Shown here: positions 24,733 to 33,621 of the stretch, piece after piece
How the letters are laid out: the number at the start of each line of letters is the position of its first letter
How positions within the stretch are numbered: the stretch's first letter is position 1
Assembly: GCA_964618215.1 (NCBI GenBank)
Contig: CAZTZE010000002.1
Location: forward strand, 62,001 to 126,000
DNA: 64,000 nt
Direction of reading: 5' to 3'
Source of the DNA: CG2-30-58-95 sp964618215
GTDB lineage: Bacteria; Chloroflexota; Anaerolineae; Anaerolineales; Villigracilaceae
Made by a program: the position numbers and the translations under genes
Notes under the pieces: generated by a model
Databases searched by the model: none
Told to the model about the DNA's origin: nothing
What the model saw: only the letters and a program-made list of their open reading frames with translations

Positions 24733-25818
24733 CTAATCCTCCGCTTCACTGTGGGATTGGGGCAAATACACCTTTTCCACATAGGGCGACATCATCGCTC
24801 TGAGCAGTGCGCTATACCCAACATCGAACCGCACTTCGGCTCCGACCTCCAGACCTGAATCCCTGACGTCCAGAATTAAATGGTCGCTGCTTGCTCCCAG
24901 GACATTTGCCTTCATCCTGGGTTTGATCGCCGATTCGTCAATGTCCTGCCTCCCGAGGGCGAGGATCGCCCTTCGCATGTTTCCCTTGTCCTCGAATACG
25001 GGGATGTGACCGAACGCATCCTGGGCGATTTCGCCGTAGGGCCTCGAGGGCTTCGTCTTGAGCTCGATCACCTCGGCGACCAGCGTGAATGTATCTATAT
25101 ACAGGCCGGGAATCCGCTCTCGGGTTAGTGTGTCGCGACCCAGCAGGATCGCCTCACCGATGCGCAAGTGATTGACGAGACCAACGTCCGGCGTCGAAAC
25201 GAACCATTGGTAATTTGCCGAATTTCCTCCAGAGACGACTTCAAAATTGATGCCAAACTTGCGTTGAAGGTTGCCGGCAATTGAAGACAACTCCCGCATA
25301 TTCGCCTCGGTTGGCCTGACTCCCCCGAAACAGGCCAGGTTCGTTCCGACCCCTGCCAGTTTGACGCCTTGCATGCCAATCGTCTCCTTTACCACCGGCT
25401 CGAGGTCGGAGAGTAGTATGCCCTCCCGTAGATCCCCCAGTTCGATCATTAGAATGACTCGATGGATCTTGCCGCGTTTGGTCGCCTGATTGGCAAGGAG
25501 TCGGATAACGGAGATCTCGGTATTGAGGCTCACGTCGGCAAACTCGACCACTCGCTCGACCTCGCTGGGTATCGGGGAGCGTATGAGGATGAATTGCGCA
25601 TCCAACCCACCCTCTCGCATCTTTTGTATGTTGGCGATGCGCGAATCGCCAAAGGAACGGATCCCGTTATTGAGCAGAGCACTCGCAACCCTGAGAGATC
25701 CACAGACCCCTTTCGTGACGGCGGTGACATGGATTCCCTTGGAACCGTATAGCGCCATCAGCTTGCGGGCGTTATGGATCAGTTTGTCGAGTTCTATCTC
25801 TATCCGAGGTACTGACAT
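24733..25818 (-). CDS. PLP-dependent amino-acid racemase (ornithine racemase-like)
   Basis: 361 residues from ATG 25818. Alanine-racemase-type TIM barrel: PRIEIELDKLIHNARKLMAL, HVTAVTKGVCGS with the PLP lysine, RVILMIELGDLREGI, VSGGNSANYQWF and LRIGEAILLGRD. This pattern is closest to the ornithine/lysine racemase branch (compare clostridial Orr) rather than alanine racemase. Substrate is unproven. A GTG 9 nt earlier is an alternative start. It follows the ATP-grasp gene stop directly (TGAGATG). In this operon it could feed a D- or racemised amino acid to the ligase or opine dehydrogenase. Confidence 0.8.
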   Translation of the reverse strand: MSVPRIEIELDKLIHNARKLMALYGSKGIHVTAVTKGVCGSLRVASALLNNGIRSFGDSRIANIQKMREGGLDAQFILIRSPIPSEVERVVEFADVSLNTEISVIRLLANQATKRGKIHRVILMIELGDLREGILLSDLEPVVKETIGMQGVKLAGVGTNLACFGGVRPTEANMRELSSIAGNLQRKFGINFEVVSGGNSANYQWFVSTPDVGLVNHLRIGEAILLGRDTLTRERIPGLYIDTFTLVAEVIELKTKPSRPYGEIAQDAFGHIPVFEDKGNMRRAILALGRQDIDESAIKPRMKANVLGASSDHLILDVRDSGLEVGAEVRFDVGYSALLRAMMSPYVEKVYLPQSHSEAED

Positions 25819-25819
25819 C

Positions 25820-26812
25820 TCAATCACAGGCTTTCAAGTTGAGTCTTCTGATAGCGATCTGAATGATCTCATCCAGCAGAGCTTTGCTGTCCTTTCCCTC
25901 CGCGCGAGCCATGAAGCCAATGTAGCTACGAGGTTTCTCCTTGGGTGTGCACATCAACCCCGCGAAAGTGTTCCCCTCCAACAAGAACGGCCCTTCCTCG
26001 GTCAATATCGTGTCAATTCGGCCAAAGTCCTTAAAACCCAACACGTGGTAGGCCCGGAGCGCCAAATGCTGCATCATGTGGGTCTCTTCAGCAGTCAGCG
26101 GAGCAGGACAAAGGAAGGAATCATTATCTAACTCCTTTTTCTCGAAAGTTAGCGTGTCATCTCCTTCACAATACACAATCTCTAATGGGGGAAGGACTCT
26201 TGCGTCCTCATTTCCCAGGACACCCAGAGTGATTTCTCTCCCTCGCAGGAACTTCTCTATGAGGACTGGTTGACCGATAGTTTTAAGCCTTTCCACAACG
26301 CCGCTGACCAGTTGGTCGTAGCTGTGAACGATGGATGCGTTGTTGATCCCTGCGCTGCCTCGGCCGGCTACCGGCTTGACGAAAAGCGGATACTCGAACG
26401 GCGGGTCGTCCCGAAACACCTCGCAGTCATTCTCTGATCTGGCCACAAAGAAAGGCGATGTTGGCAGGCCCACCTGCTGCCAGAGCCTTTTTGCCAGCGA
26501 TTTATCGGTGGCGATGGCTATAGTCAATGTATCGGATCCGACGTAGGGTATCTCAAATTCTTCGAGGATCGCGGCTTCTACCATGCTGGAAACGTTGAAG
26601 ACGAGGTCAACATGAGAAGCCTGAAGATCGCAAATAAAATTGGGGCCCCAGTGAATCTGGCGGATGCTATAACCAGCTTCGGTCAGCGCTCGTTCGTGAT
26701 GTTCCACCTCAGCATCCGTCTCGTCAACGACCTTGTTGGCGCCGATGAACATTTCTTGAATTGCAAAGTTTCCCCGTTTCTTGGTCAGTAAGCCGATTCT
26801 CAGTATTGCCAT
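25820..26812 (-). CDS. ATP-grasp ligase of the D-Ala-D-Ala ligase superfamily
   Basis: 330 residues from ATG 26812: a pre-ATP-grasp segment (LRIGLLTKKRGN), VDLVFNVSSMVEAAILEEFE, IPYVGSDTLTIAIATDKSL, YPLFVKPVAGRGSAGI, VLIEKFLRGREITLGVLG, and metal-binding ...FGRIDTIL...FLLEGNTFAGL. Compared with Ddl, the catalytic arch is kept, but the final motif is EGNTFAGL instead of EVNTxPG. It should join a carboxylate to an amine, probably two amino acids, using ATP. AAAGGA lies upstream. The frame is open to 26953, but that part looks non-coding. The neighbouring racemase and opine dehydrogenase suggest a small-molecule pathway rather than peptidoglycan synthesis. Confidence 0.8.
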   Translation of the reverse strand: MAILRIGLLTKKRGNFAIQEMFIGANKVVDETDAEVEHHERALTEAGYSIRQIHWGPNFICDLQASHVDLVFNVSSMVEAAILEEFEIPYVGSDTLTIAIATDKSLAKRLWQQVGLPTSPFFVARSENDCEVFRDDPPFEYPLFVKPVAGRGSAGINNASIVHSYDQLVSGVVERLKTIGQPVLIEKFLRGREITLGVLGNEDARVLPPLEIVYCEGDDTLTFEKKELDNDSFLCPAPLTAEETHMMQHLALRAYHVLGFKDFGRIDTILTEEGPFLLEGNTFAGLMCTPKEKPRSYIGFMARAEGKDSKALLDEIIQIAIRRLNLKACD

Positions 26813-26976
26813 TGTAGTTCGCGGTCCTTTCACGTTCCATTTGTCCAACATGTGGTTTACAATCTCACTGTTGTCAGGGCTCACGATTCCTGCAATTCCC
26901 GTTATTATTATTCTCCTTATCAGCATGTCTGCCAGAATACTCTCACCTGGCAACCCTCACAAACAGCGTTCAAGGG

Positions 26977-28083
26977 CTATTCCAAGACGCCTTCATTGAC
27001 ATATCGGGTGAGTTCGCCAACACTTAGATTGTTAATGCCCAATTTATCCAACGTACGCCCACGCCGCCAGTAATCGGTGCGGTGGACGATGCAGGCCAGG
27101 CGGATGATGGCGTCCATGCCGCGCACCGAAACGCCATAGCGCTCGCCGAGCGCGGCCATCGGCACCAGGCTCATGGGAATATCCTCGAAGATGTAACGGT
27201 GATTCAAAGTGGGCGGGGCTTTGATGCCGTAATAGCCCGGCTGGTTGTGGATGGCCTCGTGCAAGTCTTCGCCGGAGGTGTCATAGGCCAGTTTCAGCCA
27301 TTCCAGCGCGGTGCGGGCGCGGATGCCCAGCGACGAGGCAATGGTTACGCGTTCGCGATCCAGCACTTCGAGCACGCGAGCCACGGAGGGTGTCACGCCG
27401 TCAATGTAAAACTGGTAATCGCCATGCGTGGCTTCGATCCAGCCCGCGTTGAGCAGGGTCAGAGCAGGGTGAAAAATAGCGCCCATGTTGTTCAAACCGG
27501 TCTGTAAAACATTGACGCCGTCAATGAACTGCGGATAGGCTGGCGCGATGGCATCCAAAACCTGCTGGGTGCGCGTGGCTGGCAAGGCGGCCAACGGCAC
27601 GGCTTCCTTGATGCGGAAGATGCGCGCCTGGGCCGGCCCGTCGGAGCGGGAGGCATAGATAAACGTTTCCGCCTCGGCTACGGTCACATCTGCCTTGCAG
27701 CCGTTATCGCGGATGGCTTTGGTGAACTCGATTGCGCCGCAGGTGCGACCGGGATGCAAGATGACAATTTGGCCGTTTTTCAGGAATGGGGCGGCTTTCT
27801 GAGCGACATCGGCATGAGCCGAGGAAGGAACAACGATCATGATGATAGCGGCATCCTTCAAAGCCTCGCCTATATCGGAGGTGACTTTGGAGAGTTTTCC
27901 GAAACCATGCGGTCCCCCTTCCGCGCTTTCCAGTTCGATGCCGCCGCGTTTCTTGATGACTGTCACATGATCTACTGTGCGGTTATACAGCGTGACCCTG
28001 AATCCCATCAAAGCCAGGTGCGCGGCCATGGCCTTGCCTCCGTGTCCTGCGCCAATCACGGTATATTTCTCTGGTGTTGTCAT
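26977..28083 (-). CDS. NAD/NADP-dependent opine dehydrogenase family protein
   Basis: 368 residues. Rossmann start YTVIGAGHGGKAMAAHLALM, then VTLYNRTVDHV, AAIIMIVVPSSAHADVAQKA and HPGRTCGAIEF. The C-terminal opine-type domain has NNMGAIFHPALTLLNAG (with the conserved His-Pro), YQFYIDGVTPSVARVLEVLD and HRYIFEDIPMSLVPMAALGE. The family reductively joins an amino acid to a keto acid or does the reverse. It overlaps the B12 gene upstream by 4 nt. The next gene follows after 164 nt, possibly with an internal promoter. The nearest described families are octopine/nopaline and staphylopine-type dehydrogenases; the substrate is unknown. Confidence 0.85.
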   Translation of the reverse strand: MTTPEKYTVIGAGHGGKAMAAHLALMGFRVTLYNRTVDHVTVIKKRGGIELESAEGGPHGFGKLSKVTSDIGEALKDAAIIMIVVPSSAHADVAQKAAPFLKNGQIVILHPGRTCGAIEFTKAIRDNGCKADVTVAEAETFIYASRSDGPAQARIFRIKEAVPLAALPATRTQQVLDAIAPAYPQFIDGVNVLQTGLNNMGAIFHPALTLLNAGWIEATHGDYQFYIDGVTPSVARVLEVLDRERVTIASSLGIRARTALEWLKLAYDTSGEDLHEAIHNQPGYYGIKAPPTLNHRYIFEDIPMSLVPMAALGERYGVSVRGMDAIIRLACIVHRTDYWRRGRTLDKLGINNLSVGELTRYVNEGVLE

Positions 28084-29768
28084 GGCAACTCCTTTCTTAT
28101 CCTGGAGATACGTTCTTTTTCTGCCAATGGGCGGCCATCCATGTCAACAGCCAGACATTGTCCATTGACAATTTGCGTACGGATTGCTCCCCGCCCAAAA
28201 GGATTATTCTTCAAATGCGGCGCATCCAAAAGGCCGCTTGTGACCGCTCTTGCCAGCGTCACCGCATCCAACAACGGGTCTTCCACGCCTGGGGCGGCAA
28301 GGTGGCGGATGGCATCCAGCATTATCTGTGCCTCGGCAGCCAGTTCCTCGCGGCGTGCCTGAATTTTGGGATCGGCGGTCATATCGGGTTGACCGCTCAA
28401 CGCATTTTCAACGGCGCGGCGCGCTATTTTGCAGGCCGCGATGACATCCTCGGCAGTGGCGGCATGATGCGCTTCTGTATGCCCGACAACATGGATAATG
28501 TGCGGCTTGAGCGCCATTTGCAGGTAGATACTTGCGGCAAGATGGGCGCGGGCAGCATCCAGGTCGAGCGGATAACTGAGCAGGCCGCTGCGCGTCTGCC
28601 GCCAGATACGGAAGGTGCCCCCCTCTGTCCCCCCATTTTGTTCTGCAAAATGGGGGGATGAAAGGGGGGTAATCAGGTCAAGCACGGCCAGCATCTTCGC
28701 CAGATCCATCGCGTCCGAAAGCGCGGGCGGGCTGTTGAACATCAGTTGGGCGATGTAATCCTTTACGCCATATACGCGGGCATTGTAAGCCGAAAGATAC
28801 GCCGAGACGACGAATATCACATCCGGCGCGTCGCGCATGCCCCAGTGGTGCGGCTCGTTCAGTTCAACCGGTATGCCGCGTGCGCCATACCAGGCCATCA
28901 CTCGTTGATGTTCGCGGATCGAACCTTCCAGATCCCAGGGGCCGCGCCCGTCCATTTGGTTGAACCAGAAGAGCGGGATGGCAGCCCAGGCAATGTTGAT
29001 CGTCTCCACATACATCTCGGCCAGGCGGATGAAATCATCTGTGCCGGAGTAGGTGCGCATGAGGGGAAAGTTGCCGCGCCGGCTGGCTTCGTAGAGAGCG
29101 CGGTAATCCTCCGCGCTGCGCACCGGCACACCGCCCGCCCCTTTGCAGCGCGGGTCCTGCCGTTCGGGATGAAAGAAATTCTCCTGCGCGTCCTGGTCAA
29201 TGCCCAATGAGACGACATCCAATGCCTGCGCTTCAGCGATTTTCTCGATCCCGCGAAGCGTATCCTCCATCGTTGGCAGACCAAAATGGTGACGCAAAAT
29301 GGGGAAGGGCGACTTCCATTGTATTCGCGCTGTCGTGGTTTGCGGGAAATCGGTTTCGCTCGACCCTCCGGCCGGTTGTCCCTTCAGATAAGCCAGCACC
29401 GCCTCGGCGGGTTCACTGCCATCGAAGACGCGCTCAAAGAAACCCAGCGCTTGCGCCCGTTCTGCCACCGGTGGGGTGCCGCCGAAGGCGAAACGGACTC
29501 CGGCGGCGCGCAACTCGTCTGCAGCCTCGGCAAACTCGCCCAGCAATCGCTCACCGGTTTCGGGGGTTAAACGATACGAGACGCCAACCAAGTCAGCCCT
29601 CTCACGGCGGGCGGCGGCCAGAACATCTTCCACCGAAACTGCCGGGCCGAGGAAGGCTGTCCGCCAGCCGGCCGATTCGGCCAGCCGCAGGAAATTCATC
29701 ACCCCGGCAACGTGAACGCATTCTCCCAATGCAGCCGCAATCACCGTCTTTTTCTTCATCATTGTCAT
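28080..29768 (-). CDS. B12-binding protein with TIM-barrel-like mutase domain, unknown substrate
   Basis: 562 residues. The first 125 form a cobalamin-binding fold: ALGECVHVAGVMNFLRLAES (CxHxxG, normally DxHxxG), LVGVSYRLTPETGE (SxxL) and VRFAFGGTPPVA (GG). The long C-terminal part (RTYSGTDDFIRLAEMYVETI, FWFNQMDGRGPWDLEGSIRE, VELNEPHHWGMRDAPDVI) resembles the barrel of glutamate-mutase-type enzymes but is not assigned. The aspartate that polarises the lower-ligand histidine is cysteine here. A palindrome is inserted in frame at 28629-28657. First gene of the leftward operon with opine dehydrogenase, so an amino-acid rearrangement is a reasonable guess. Confidence 0.7.
   Translation of the reverse strand: MTMMKKKTVIAAALGECVHVAGVMNFLRLAESAGWRTAFLGPAVSVEDVLAAARRERADLVGVSYRLTPETGERLLGEFAEAADELRAAGVRFAFGGTPPVAERAQALGFFERVFDGSEPAEAVLAYLKGQPAGGSSETDFPQTTTARIQWKSPFPILRHHFGLPTMEDTLRGIEKIAEAQALDVVSLGIDQDAQENFFHPERQDPRCKGAGGVPVRSAEDYRALYEASRRGNFPLMRTYSGTDDFIRLAEMYVETINIAWAAIPLFWFNQMDGRGPWDLEGSIREHQRVMAWYGARGIPVELNEPHHWGMRDAPDVIFVVSAYLSAYNARVYGVKDYIAQLMFNSPPALSDAMDLAKMLAVLDLITPLSSPHFAEQNGGTEGGTFRIWRQTRSGLLSYPLDLDAARAHLAASIYLQMALKPHIIHVVGHTEAHHAATAEDVIAACKIARRAVENALSGQPDMTADPKIQARREELAAEAQIMLDAIRHLAAPGVEDPLLDAVTLARAVTSGLLDAPHLKNNPFGRGAIRTQIVNGQCLAVDMDGRPLAEKERISRIRKELP
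28629..28657. repeat. In-frame palindrome inside the B12 protein gene
   Basis: CCCCCCATTTTG and CAAAATGGGGGG form a perfect 12-bp inverted repeat with a 5-nt loop. Pyrimidine- and purine-rich flanks are present on each side. It encodes a Gly/Glu/His-rich loop (PHFAEQNGGTEGGTF) between predicted helices. Confidence 0.75.
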
Positions 29769-29831
29769 CTCTCGCTAACAATCAACCACTTTTACAAACG
29801 GACGTTTAACCCGGTGTTCTTTTATAACATA

Positions 29832-29952
29832 AAAATTGGCTCTCTGGGATTTGCTGATAAACTGCCACGTGTAGTGCGAAATTAATTTCGCACTACCTTG
29901 TACCGCCAAATATGGGGGTGGATCACGGCGATTCCCAATGAACCTAAATTAT
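29832..29952 (-). repeat. R2 palindromic repeat, copy A
   Basis: About 120 bp with inverted ends (AAAATTGGCTCTCTGGGATT against AATCACGGCGATTCCCAATG-type sequence). A perfect 26-bp core palindrome lies at 29871-29896 (GTAGTGCGAAATT and its complement). It is homologous, in reverse orientation, to a copy at 36257-36381. It fills the gap between the B12 operon and the next gene. Confidence 0.75.
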
Positions 29953-30033
29953 TTGTCTTATTTGCAAGAAAGTGTTAAACTTACGTAAATCAATCTCATT
30001 CTTCAAACGTATATCCCTTTGACGGAGGCCTGC

Positions 30034-30438
30034 ATGAAACCAACAACCTGGATGTACATCGGGGCTGTCATTCTCTTCATCCTGTCCATTTGCGGGATTG
30101 GCTGGGGGGGCATCATGGCGCTTGGTTCGATGGACCCGGCCAGCGGTCAGCAGGCCTGGCTGCCGCTGGGAATTGGCTTCCTGTGCATCGGCGTCCTGAT
30201 GGTCGTCGGGGGGGTTGTCCTGATCACGCTGGCTGTGCGCAAGTCGAGGCAGGAGACGGTGCAGAACGTCACATTGAAGGTTGACCTGCCCAGTGAGACC
30301 AAGATCGAAGCAATGAAATGCCAGTCCTGCGGCGGGACGCTGACTGCCGATAACATCAGACTGGTCAACGGCGCGCCGATGGTCGCCTGCCCATATTGCA
30401 ATACGGCGTATCAATTGACAGAAGAACCAAAGTGGTGA
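30034..30438 (+). CDS. Two-TM zinc-ribbon protein
   Basis: 134 residues from ATG 30034, preceded by GGAGG. Two membrane segments (MYIGAVILFILSICGIGWGG and LPLGIGFLCIGVLMVVGGVV) are followed by a cytoplasmic zinc ribbon with CQSCGG and CPYCNTAYQL. No specific family is recognised. It lies 57 nt before the Cys-tailed membrane protein and probably in one transcript. Confidence 0.65.
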   Translation: MKPTTWMYIGAVILFILSICGIGWGGIMALGSMDPASGQQAWLPLGIGFLCIGVLMVVGGVVLITLAVRKSRQETVQNVTLKVDLPSETKIEAMKCQSCGGTLTADNIRLVNGAPMVACPYCNTAYQLTEEPKW

Positions 30439-30495
30439 TTTTACGTTTTACATGATACATTATGCGTGAAACGTAATACGTAATCGGAGGGAACT

Positions 30496-32148
30496 ATGAA
30501 ACGACGCATCACCTTATTTCTCGTTATTCTCCTGCTCCTGGCAATAACGACCAGCGCCAGTGCGCAGGCCTACTCGTTCAGCCTCGACCGGGAAGTCGTG
30601 CATGTTTTCTGGAACAGCGACGGGAGCGTATCGCTGGATTACACCTTCGTCTTTAACAATGACCAGGGCGCGCACGTCATTGACTTCGTGGACGTCGGCA
30701 TGCCGAACGGAGACTACGACTTCAACAGTATCTCCGCGGATGTGGACGGTCATGCGTTGAAGATTTCGTCCGATTTCCAGGGCGATGGAGCATACGGGTT
30801 CTCGGTGGATATGGGCGCATACGCCATCCCGCCCGGGGCAAGCGGTCAGGTTCATGTCGTCATCGGGCAGATCACCCACATGCTCTACAACGATGAAAAC
30901 GAGCCGCAAACCTACGCCAGCGGCGAGTTCGCACCGGCCTATTGGACCACCGCTCACGGCAACACCGACCTGACGGTGATCTTTCACCTGCCACCCGGCA
31001 TCCAACCGGGCGAGCCGCGTTACCATATCCCGCGTGGCGGCTGGCCGGGAAACGACGCCCCCCAGGCGGCATACGATAACCAAGATCAAGTCACCTACAC
31101 CTGGCACAGCAGCGCGGCCAATGGCTATACCCAATACACATTCGGCATGTCCTTCCCGAAGCAGTATGTCCCGGAAGGCGCTATCGTCCAGCCGCCAGCC
31201 TTTTCGATTGACTGGGACGCGCTGATTGGTCCCGCTATTTGCGGCTGCTTCGCTTTGTTCTTTGTAGGCCTGCCAATCCTGGGCGTCATCAATGAACGCA
31301 AGCGCAAGATGCAGTATCTGCCGCCCAAGATTTCCATCGAGGGGCACGGCATCAAGCGCGGCCTGACCGCGGTCGAAGCCGCCATCCTGATGGAACAACC
31401 GCTCGACAAAGTGATGACCATGATCCTTTTCAGCGTGGTGAAAAAGAATGCCGCGCAGGTTATCACCCGCGAGCCGCTGAAACTGCAAGTCACCCAGCCA
31501 ATCCCGGAAGGATTACATAATTACGAAAAAGACTTCTTGCTGGCCTTCTCCGAGGTGAACAAAACCCCAAAACAGGGTTTACAGGATATGACCGTTAATC
31601 TGGTCAAGACCGTTTCCGAAAAAATGAAAGGCTTCAGCCGCAAGGAGAGCATCGAGTACTATAAGAACATCATGGAAAGAGCCTGGCAACAAATCGAAGC
31701 CGCCGGCACGCCCGAGGTCAAGAGCCAGATGTATGAGCAAGCGATGGAATGGACGATGCTCGATAAGGATTACGACGATCACACCCGCCGCGTCTTTAGC
31801 GGCCCGGTCTTTGTTCCGATGTGGTGGGGGCGCTACGACCCGGCCTATAGGCCAGCCTCGGTCGGCGCACCAAAGACGGCCTCGGTCATGCCATCCTCAT
31901 CTCCGGGCCGCGCCATATCCGTGCCCGGCTCCACTTTCGCTGCCTCTGTGGTCACCGGCGCGCAATCCTTCTCCAGCCGCGTCATCGGCGACCTGAACTC
32001 CTTCACCTCCAAAGTCACCCAGCAGACCAACCCAGTACCCAAATCGAGTTCGAGCAGTTACCGCAGCAGTGGCAGCAGCGGGAGATCCTGCGCCTGTGCC
32101 TGCGCCTGCGCCGGTTGCGCCTGCGCCTGCGCGGGGGGTGGGAGATAG
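30496..32148 (+). CDS. DUF2207-like membrane protein with Cys-Ala repeat tail
   Basis: 550 residues. Signal peptide (ITLFLVILLLLAITTSASAQ), an extracellular beta-rich domain of about 215 residues (DREVVHVFWNSDGSVSLDYT), and a membrane segment near 240-262 (IGPAICGCFALFFVGLPILG). A cytoplasmic helical part follows (GLTAVEAAILMEQPLDKVMT), then a Ser-rich linker. The tail alternates cysteine with alanine or glycine: SCACACACAGCACACAGGGR, with seven cysteines in the last 20 residues. DUF2207 proteins often end in Gly-rich tails. The neighbouring radical SAM protein raises the possibility that this tail is modified. GGAGG precedes the ATG. Confidence 0.75.
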   Translation: MKRRITLFLVILLLLAITTSASAQAYSFSLDREVVHVFWNSDGSVSLDYTFVFNNDQGAHVIDFVDVGMPNGDYDFNSISADVDGHALKISSDFQGDGAYGFSVDMGAYAIPPGASGQVHVVIGQITHMLYNDENEPQTYASGEFAPAYWTTAHGNTDLTVIFHLPPGIQPGEPRYHIPRGGWPGNDAPQAAYDNQDQVTYTWHSSAANGYTQYTFGMSFPKQYVPEGAIVQPPAFSIDWDALIGPAICGCFALFFVGLPILGVINERKRKMQYLPPKISIEGHGIKRGLTAVEAAILMEQPLDKVMTMILFSVVKKNAAQVITREPLKLQVTQPIPEGLHNYEKDFLLAFSEVNKTPKQGLQDMTVNLVKTVSEKMKGFSRKESIEYYKNIMERAWQQIEAAGTPEVKSQMYEQAMEWTMLDKDYDDHTRRVFSGPVFVPMWWGRYDPAYRPASVGAPKTASVMPSSSPGRAISVPGSTFAASVVTGAQSFSSRVIGDLNSFTSKVTQQTNPVPKSSSSSYRSSGSSGRSCACACACAGCACACAGGGR

Positions 32149-32188
32149 TGAACAGTGATCAGTGTTCAGTGTTCAGTGTTCAGTGACC
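32147..32188 (+). repeat. AGTGTTC heptanucleotide array
   Basis: Six 7-nt units: AGTGAAC, AGTGATC, AGTGTTC three times, AGTGACC. The array starts at the second base of the TAG stop codon of the Cys-tailed protein. Confidence 0.85.
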
Positions 32189-32204
32189 TGTGAGCGGTAG
32201 CGTG

Positions 32205-33614
32205 ATGAACATGCTCAAGTTCGCACCCCGCACCCCGCACCCCGCATCCGGCTTGTATCACTACCGCCGCGAGGCTGGTGATGAGAAATCCCGCATCCAC
32301 CTGCGCCTCGACCCGGATGGCCACGGCACACTGATCGTCAACGCCAGCCGCGTGATGCACCTCAATCCCACCGCCGCGCTGATGGCATATTTGATATTGG
32401 AAGAAGTGGATGAAGGACAAGCCATTAAAACCATTCAACAAAAATATCGTGTCGGCAACGCGCAAGCCCGCGCCGACTATTCATCCTTCATCCTTCATCT
32501 TTCATCCTTGTTCACCGGCGCCTGCCCGATCCACGAACTCGAGCTGGAAGTGGACGCGCCTTTCAGCGCTCGTCCTTCCGCGCCCTACCGCATGGACCTG
32601 GCGCTGACTTACCGCTGCAACAACGATTGCGCCCATTGCTATAACCAGCGAATCAGCGATTCGGCGGATCAGCGAACCGGCCCATCACAACTCCTAACTC
32701 CTAACTCCTATCTCGCCCCACCTGCCCCGCTCCACGCCCCACGCGAACTCTCCACCGCCGACTGGCAGCGCGTCCTCGACAATTGCTGGCAACTGGGCAT
32801 CCCGCACATCATCTTCACCGGCGGCGAGCCGACCCTGCGCGAGGACCTGCCCGAACTCATCGCCTACGCCGAGCGCAACGGGCAGATCAGCGGTTTGAAC
32901 ACCAACGGACGCCGCCTGAGCGACCCGCGTTACGTGGAGTCGCTAGTCAAGGCCGGCCTCGACCATGTGCAGATCACGCTCGAATCGTGCGAGCCGGAAA
33001 TTCACGATGAAATGGTGCGTGCCAAGGGCGCTTTTACGCAGACAGTGAAAGGAATCAAAAATGTACTCGCGGCGCCGCTCTATGTGATGACCAATACCAC
33101 CATGCTGCGCGACAACGTCCAGACCATCCCGGCCACATTTGATTTTCTCGCCGAACTGGGCGTGCCGACCATCGGCCTCAACGCGCTGATCCATTCCGGG
33201 CGCGGCGCAACGGTTGGCACAGGCTTGGGAGAAAGCGAGTTGTATCCGCTGCTCGAAATCGCCCGCGCCAAGACCGAAGCGCGCGGCCAGCGCCTGATCT
33301 GGTACACGCCGACGCAGTATTGCGGCTTCGACCCGATGGCGCTGGATCTGGGCGTCAAGGGCTGCACGGCTGCGTTGTATAACATGTGCGTCGAGCCGGA
33401 TGGCGGCGTGCTGCCCTGCCAGTCGTACTACCATCAACTCGGCAACCTGCTCACGGACGAGTGGGATACCATCTGGAACCACGAACTGGCTGTCAAATTG
33501 CGTGAACGCCAGGGCCTGCCGGAGAAATGCAGCGGCTGCGCGCTGCATTCGGAATGCGGCGGCGGCTGTCCGCTGCAATTTGAGGAAAACCTGACAACAG
33601 CAGCATACAGGTGA
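32205..33614 (+). CDS. Radical SAM/SPASM protein with PqqD-like N-terminal domain
   Basis: About 469 residues. N-terminal 120 residues resemble a PqqD/RRE domain (RLDPDGHGTLIVNASRVMHL, NPTAALMAYLILEEVDEGQA). The radical SAM core has the cluster motif TYRCNNDCAHCYNQ (CxxxCxxC), the SAM motif IIFTGGEPTLREDLPELI and TNTTMLRDN. The SPASM end binds further Fe-S clusters (KGCTAALYNMCVEPDGGVLP, CSGCALHSECGGGCP). Such proteins modify peptides or cofactors. Three heptad arrays are translated within it (32224-32251, 32480-32507, 32691-32711). Start ATG 32205 is chosen; GTG 32190 and ATG 32211 are possible. The adjacent Cys-Ala tail protein is a candidate substrate. Confidence 0.85.
   Translation: MNMLKFAPRTPHPASGLYHYRREAGDEKSRIHLRLDPDGHGTLIVNASRVMHLNPTAALMAYLILEEVDEGQAIKTIQQKYRVGNAQARADYSSFILHLSSLFTGACPIHELELEVDAPFSARPSAPYRMDLALTYRCNNDCAHCYNQRISDSADQRTGPSQLLTPNSYLAPPAPLHAPRELSTADWQRVLDNCWQLGIPHIIFTGGEPTLREDLPELIAYAERNGQISGLNTNGRRLSDPRYVESLVKAGLDHVQITLESCEPEIHDEMVRAKGAFTQTVKGIKNVLAAPLYVMTNTTMLRDNVQTIPATFDFLAELGVPTIGLNALIHSGRGATVGTGLGESELYPLLEIARAKTEARGQRLIWYTPTQYCGFDPMALDLGVKGCTAALYNMCVEPDGGVLPCQSYYHQLGNLLTDEWDTIWNHELAVKLRERQGLPEKCSGCALHSECGGGCPLQFEENLTTAAYR
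32224..32251 (+). repeat. CACCCCG heptanucleotide array inside the radical SAM gene
   Basis: CACCCCG three times and CATCCGG once, at exact 7-nt spacing, in the first codons of the gene. Confidence 0.8.
32480..32507 (+). repeat. TTCATCC heptanucleotide array inside the radical SAM gene
   Basis: TTCATCC, TTCATCC, TTCATCT, TTCATCC at exact 7-nt spacing, encoding a Ser/Leu-rich stretch between the PqqD-like and radical SAM domains. Confidence 0.8.
32647..32711 (+). repeat. AGCGA and CTCCTAA repeats inside the radical SAM gene
   Basis: AGCGA-containing units (32647-32676) are followed by CTCCTAA, CTCCTAA and CTCCTAT at 32691-32711. They encode a loop directly after the CxxxCxxC cluster motif, where the family normally has no insert. 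Confidence 0.7.
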
Positions 33615-33621
33615 ACTTAAA

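Noticed and set aside
25820..26812. Peptidoglycan D-Ala-D-Ala ligase
   Set aside because: The end motif is EGNTFAGL rather than EVNTxPG and the operon contains opine and B12 genes; a side pathway is more likely.
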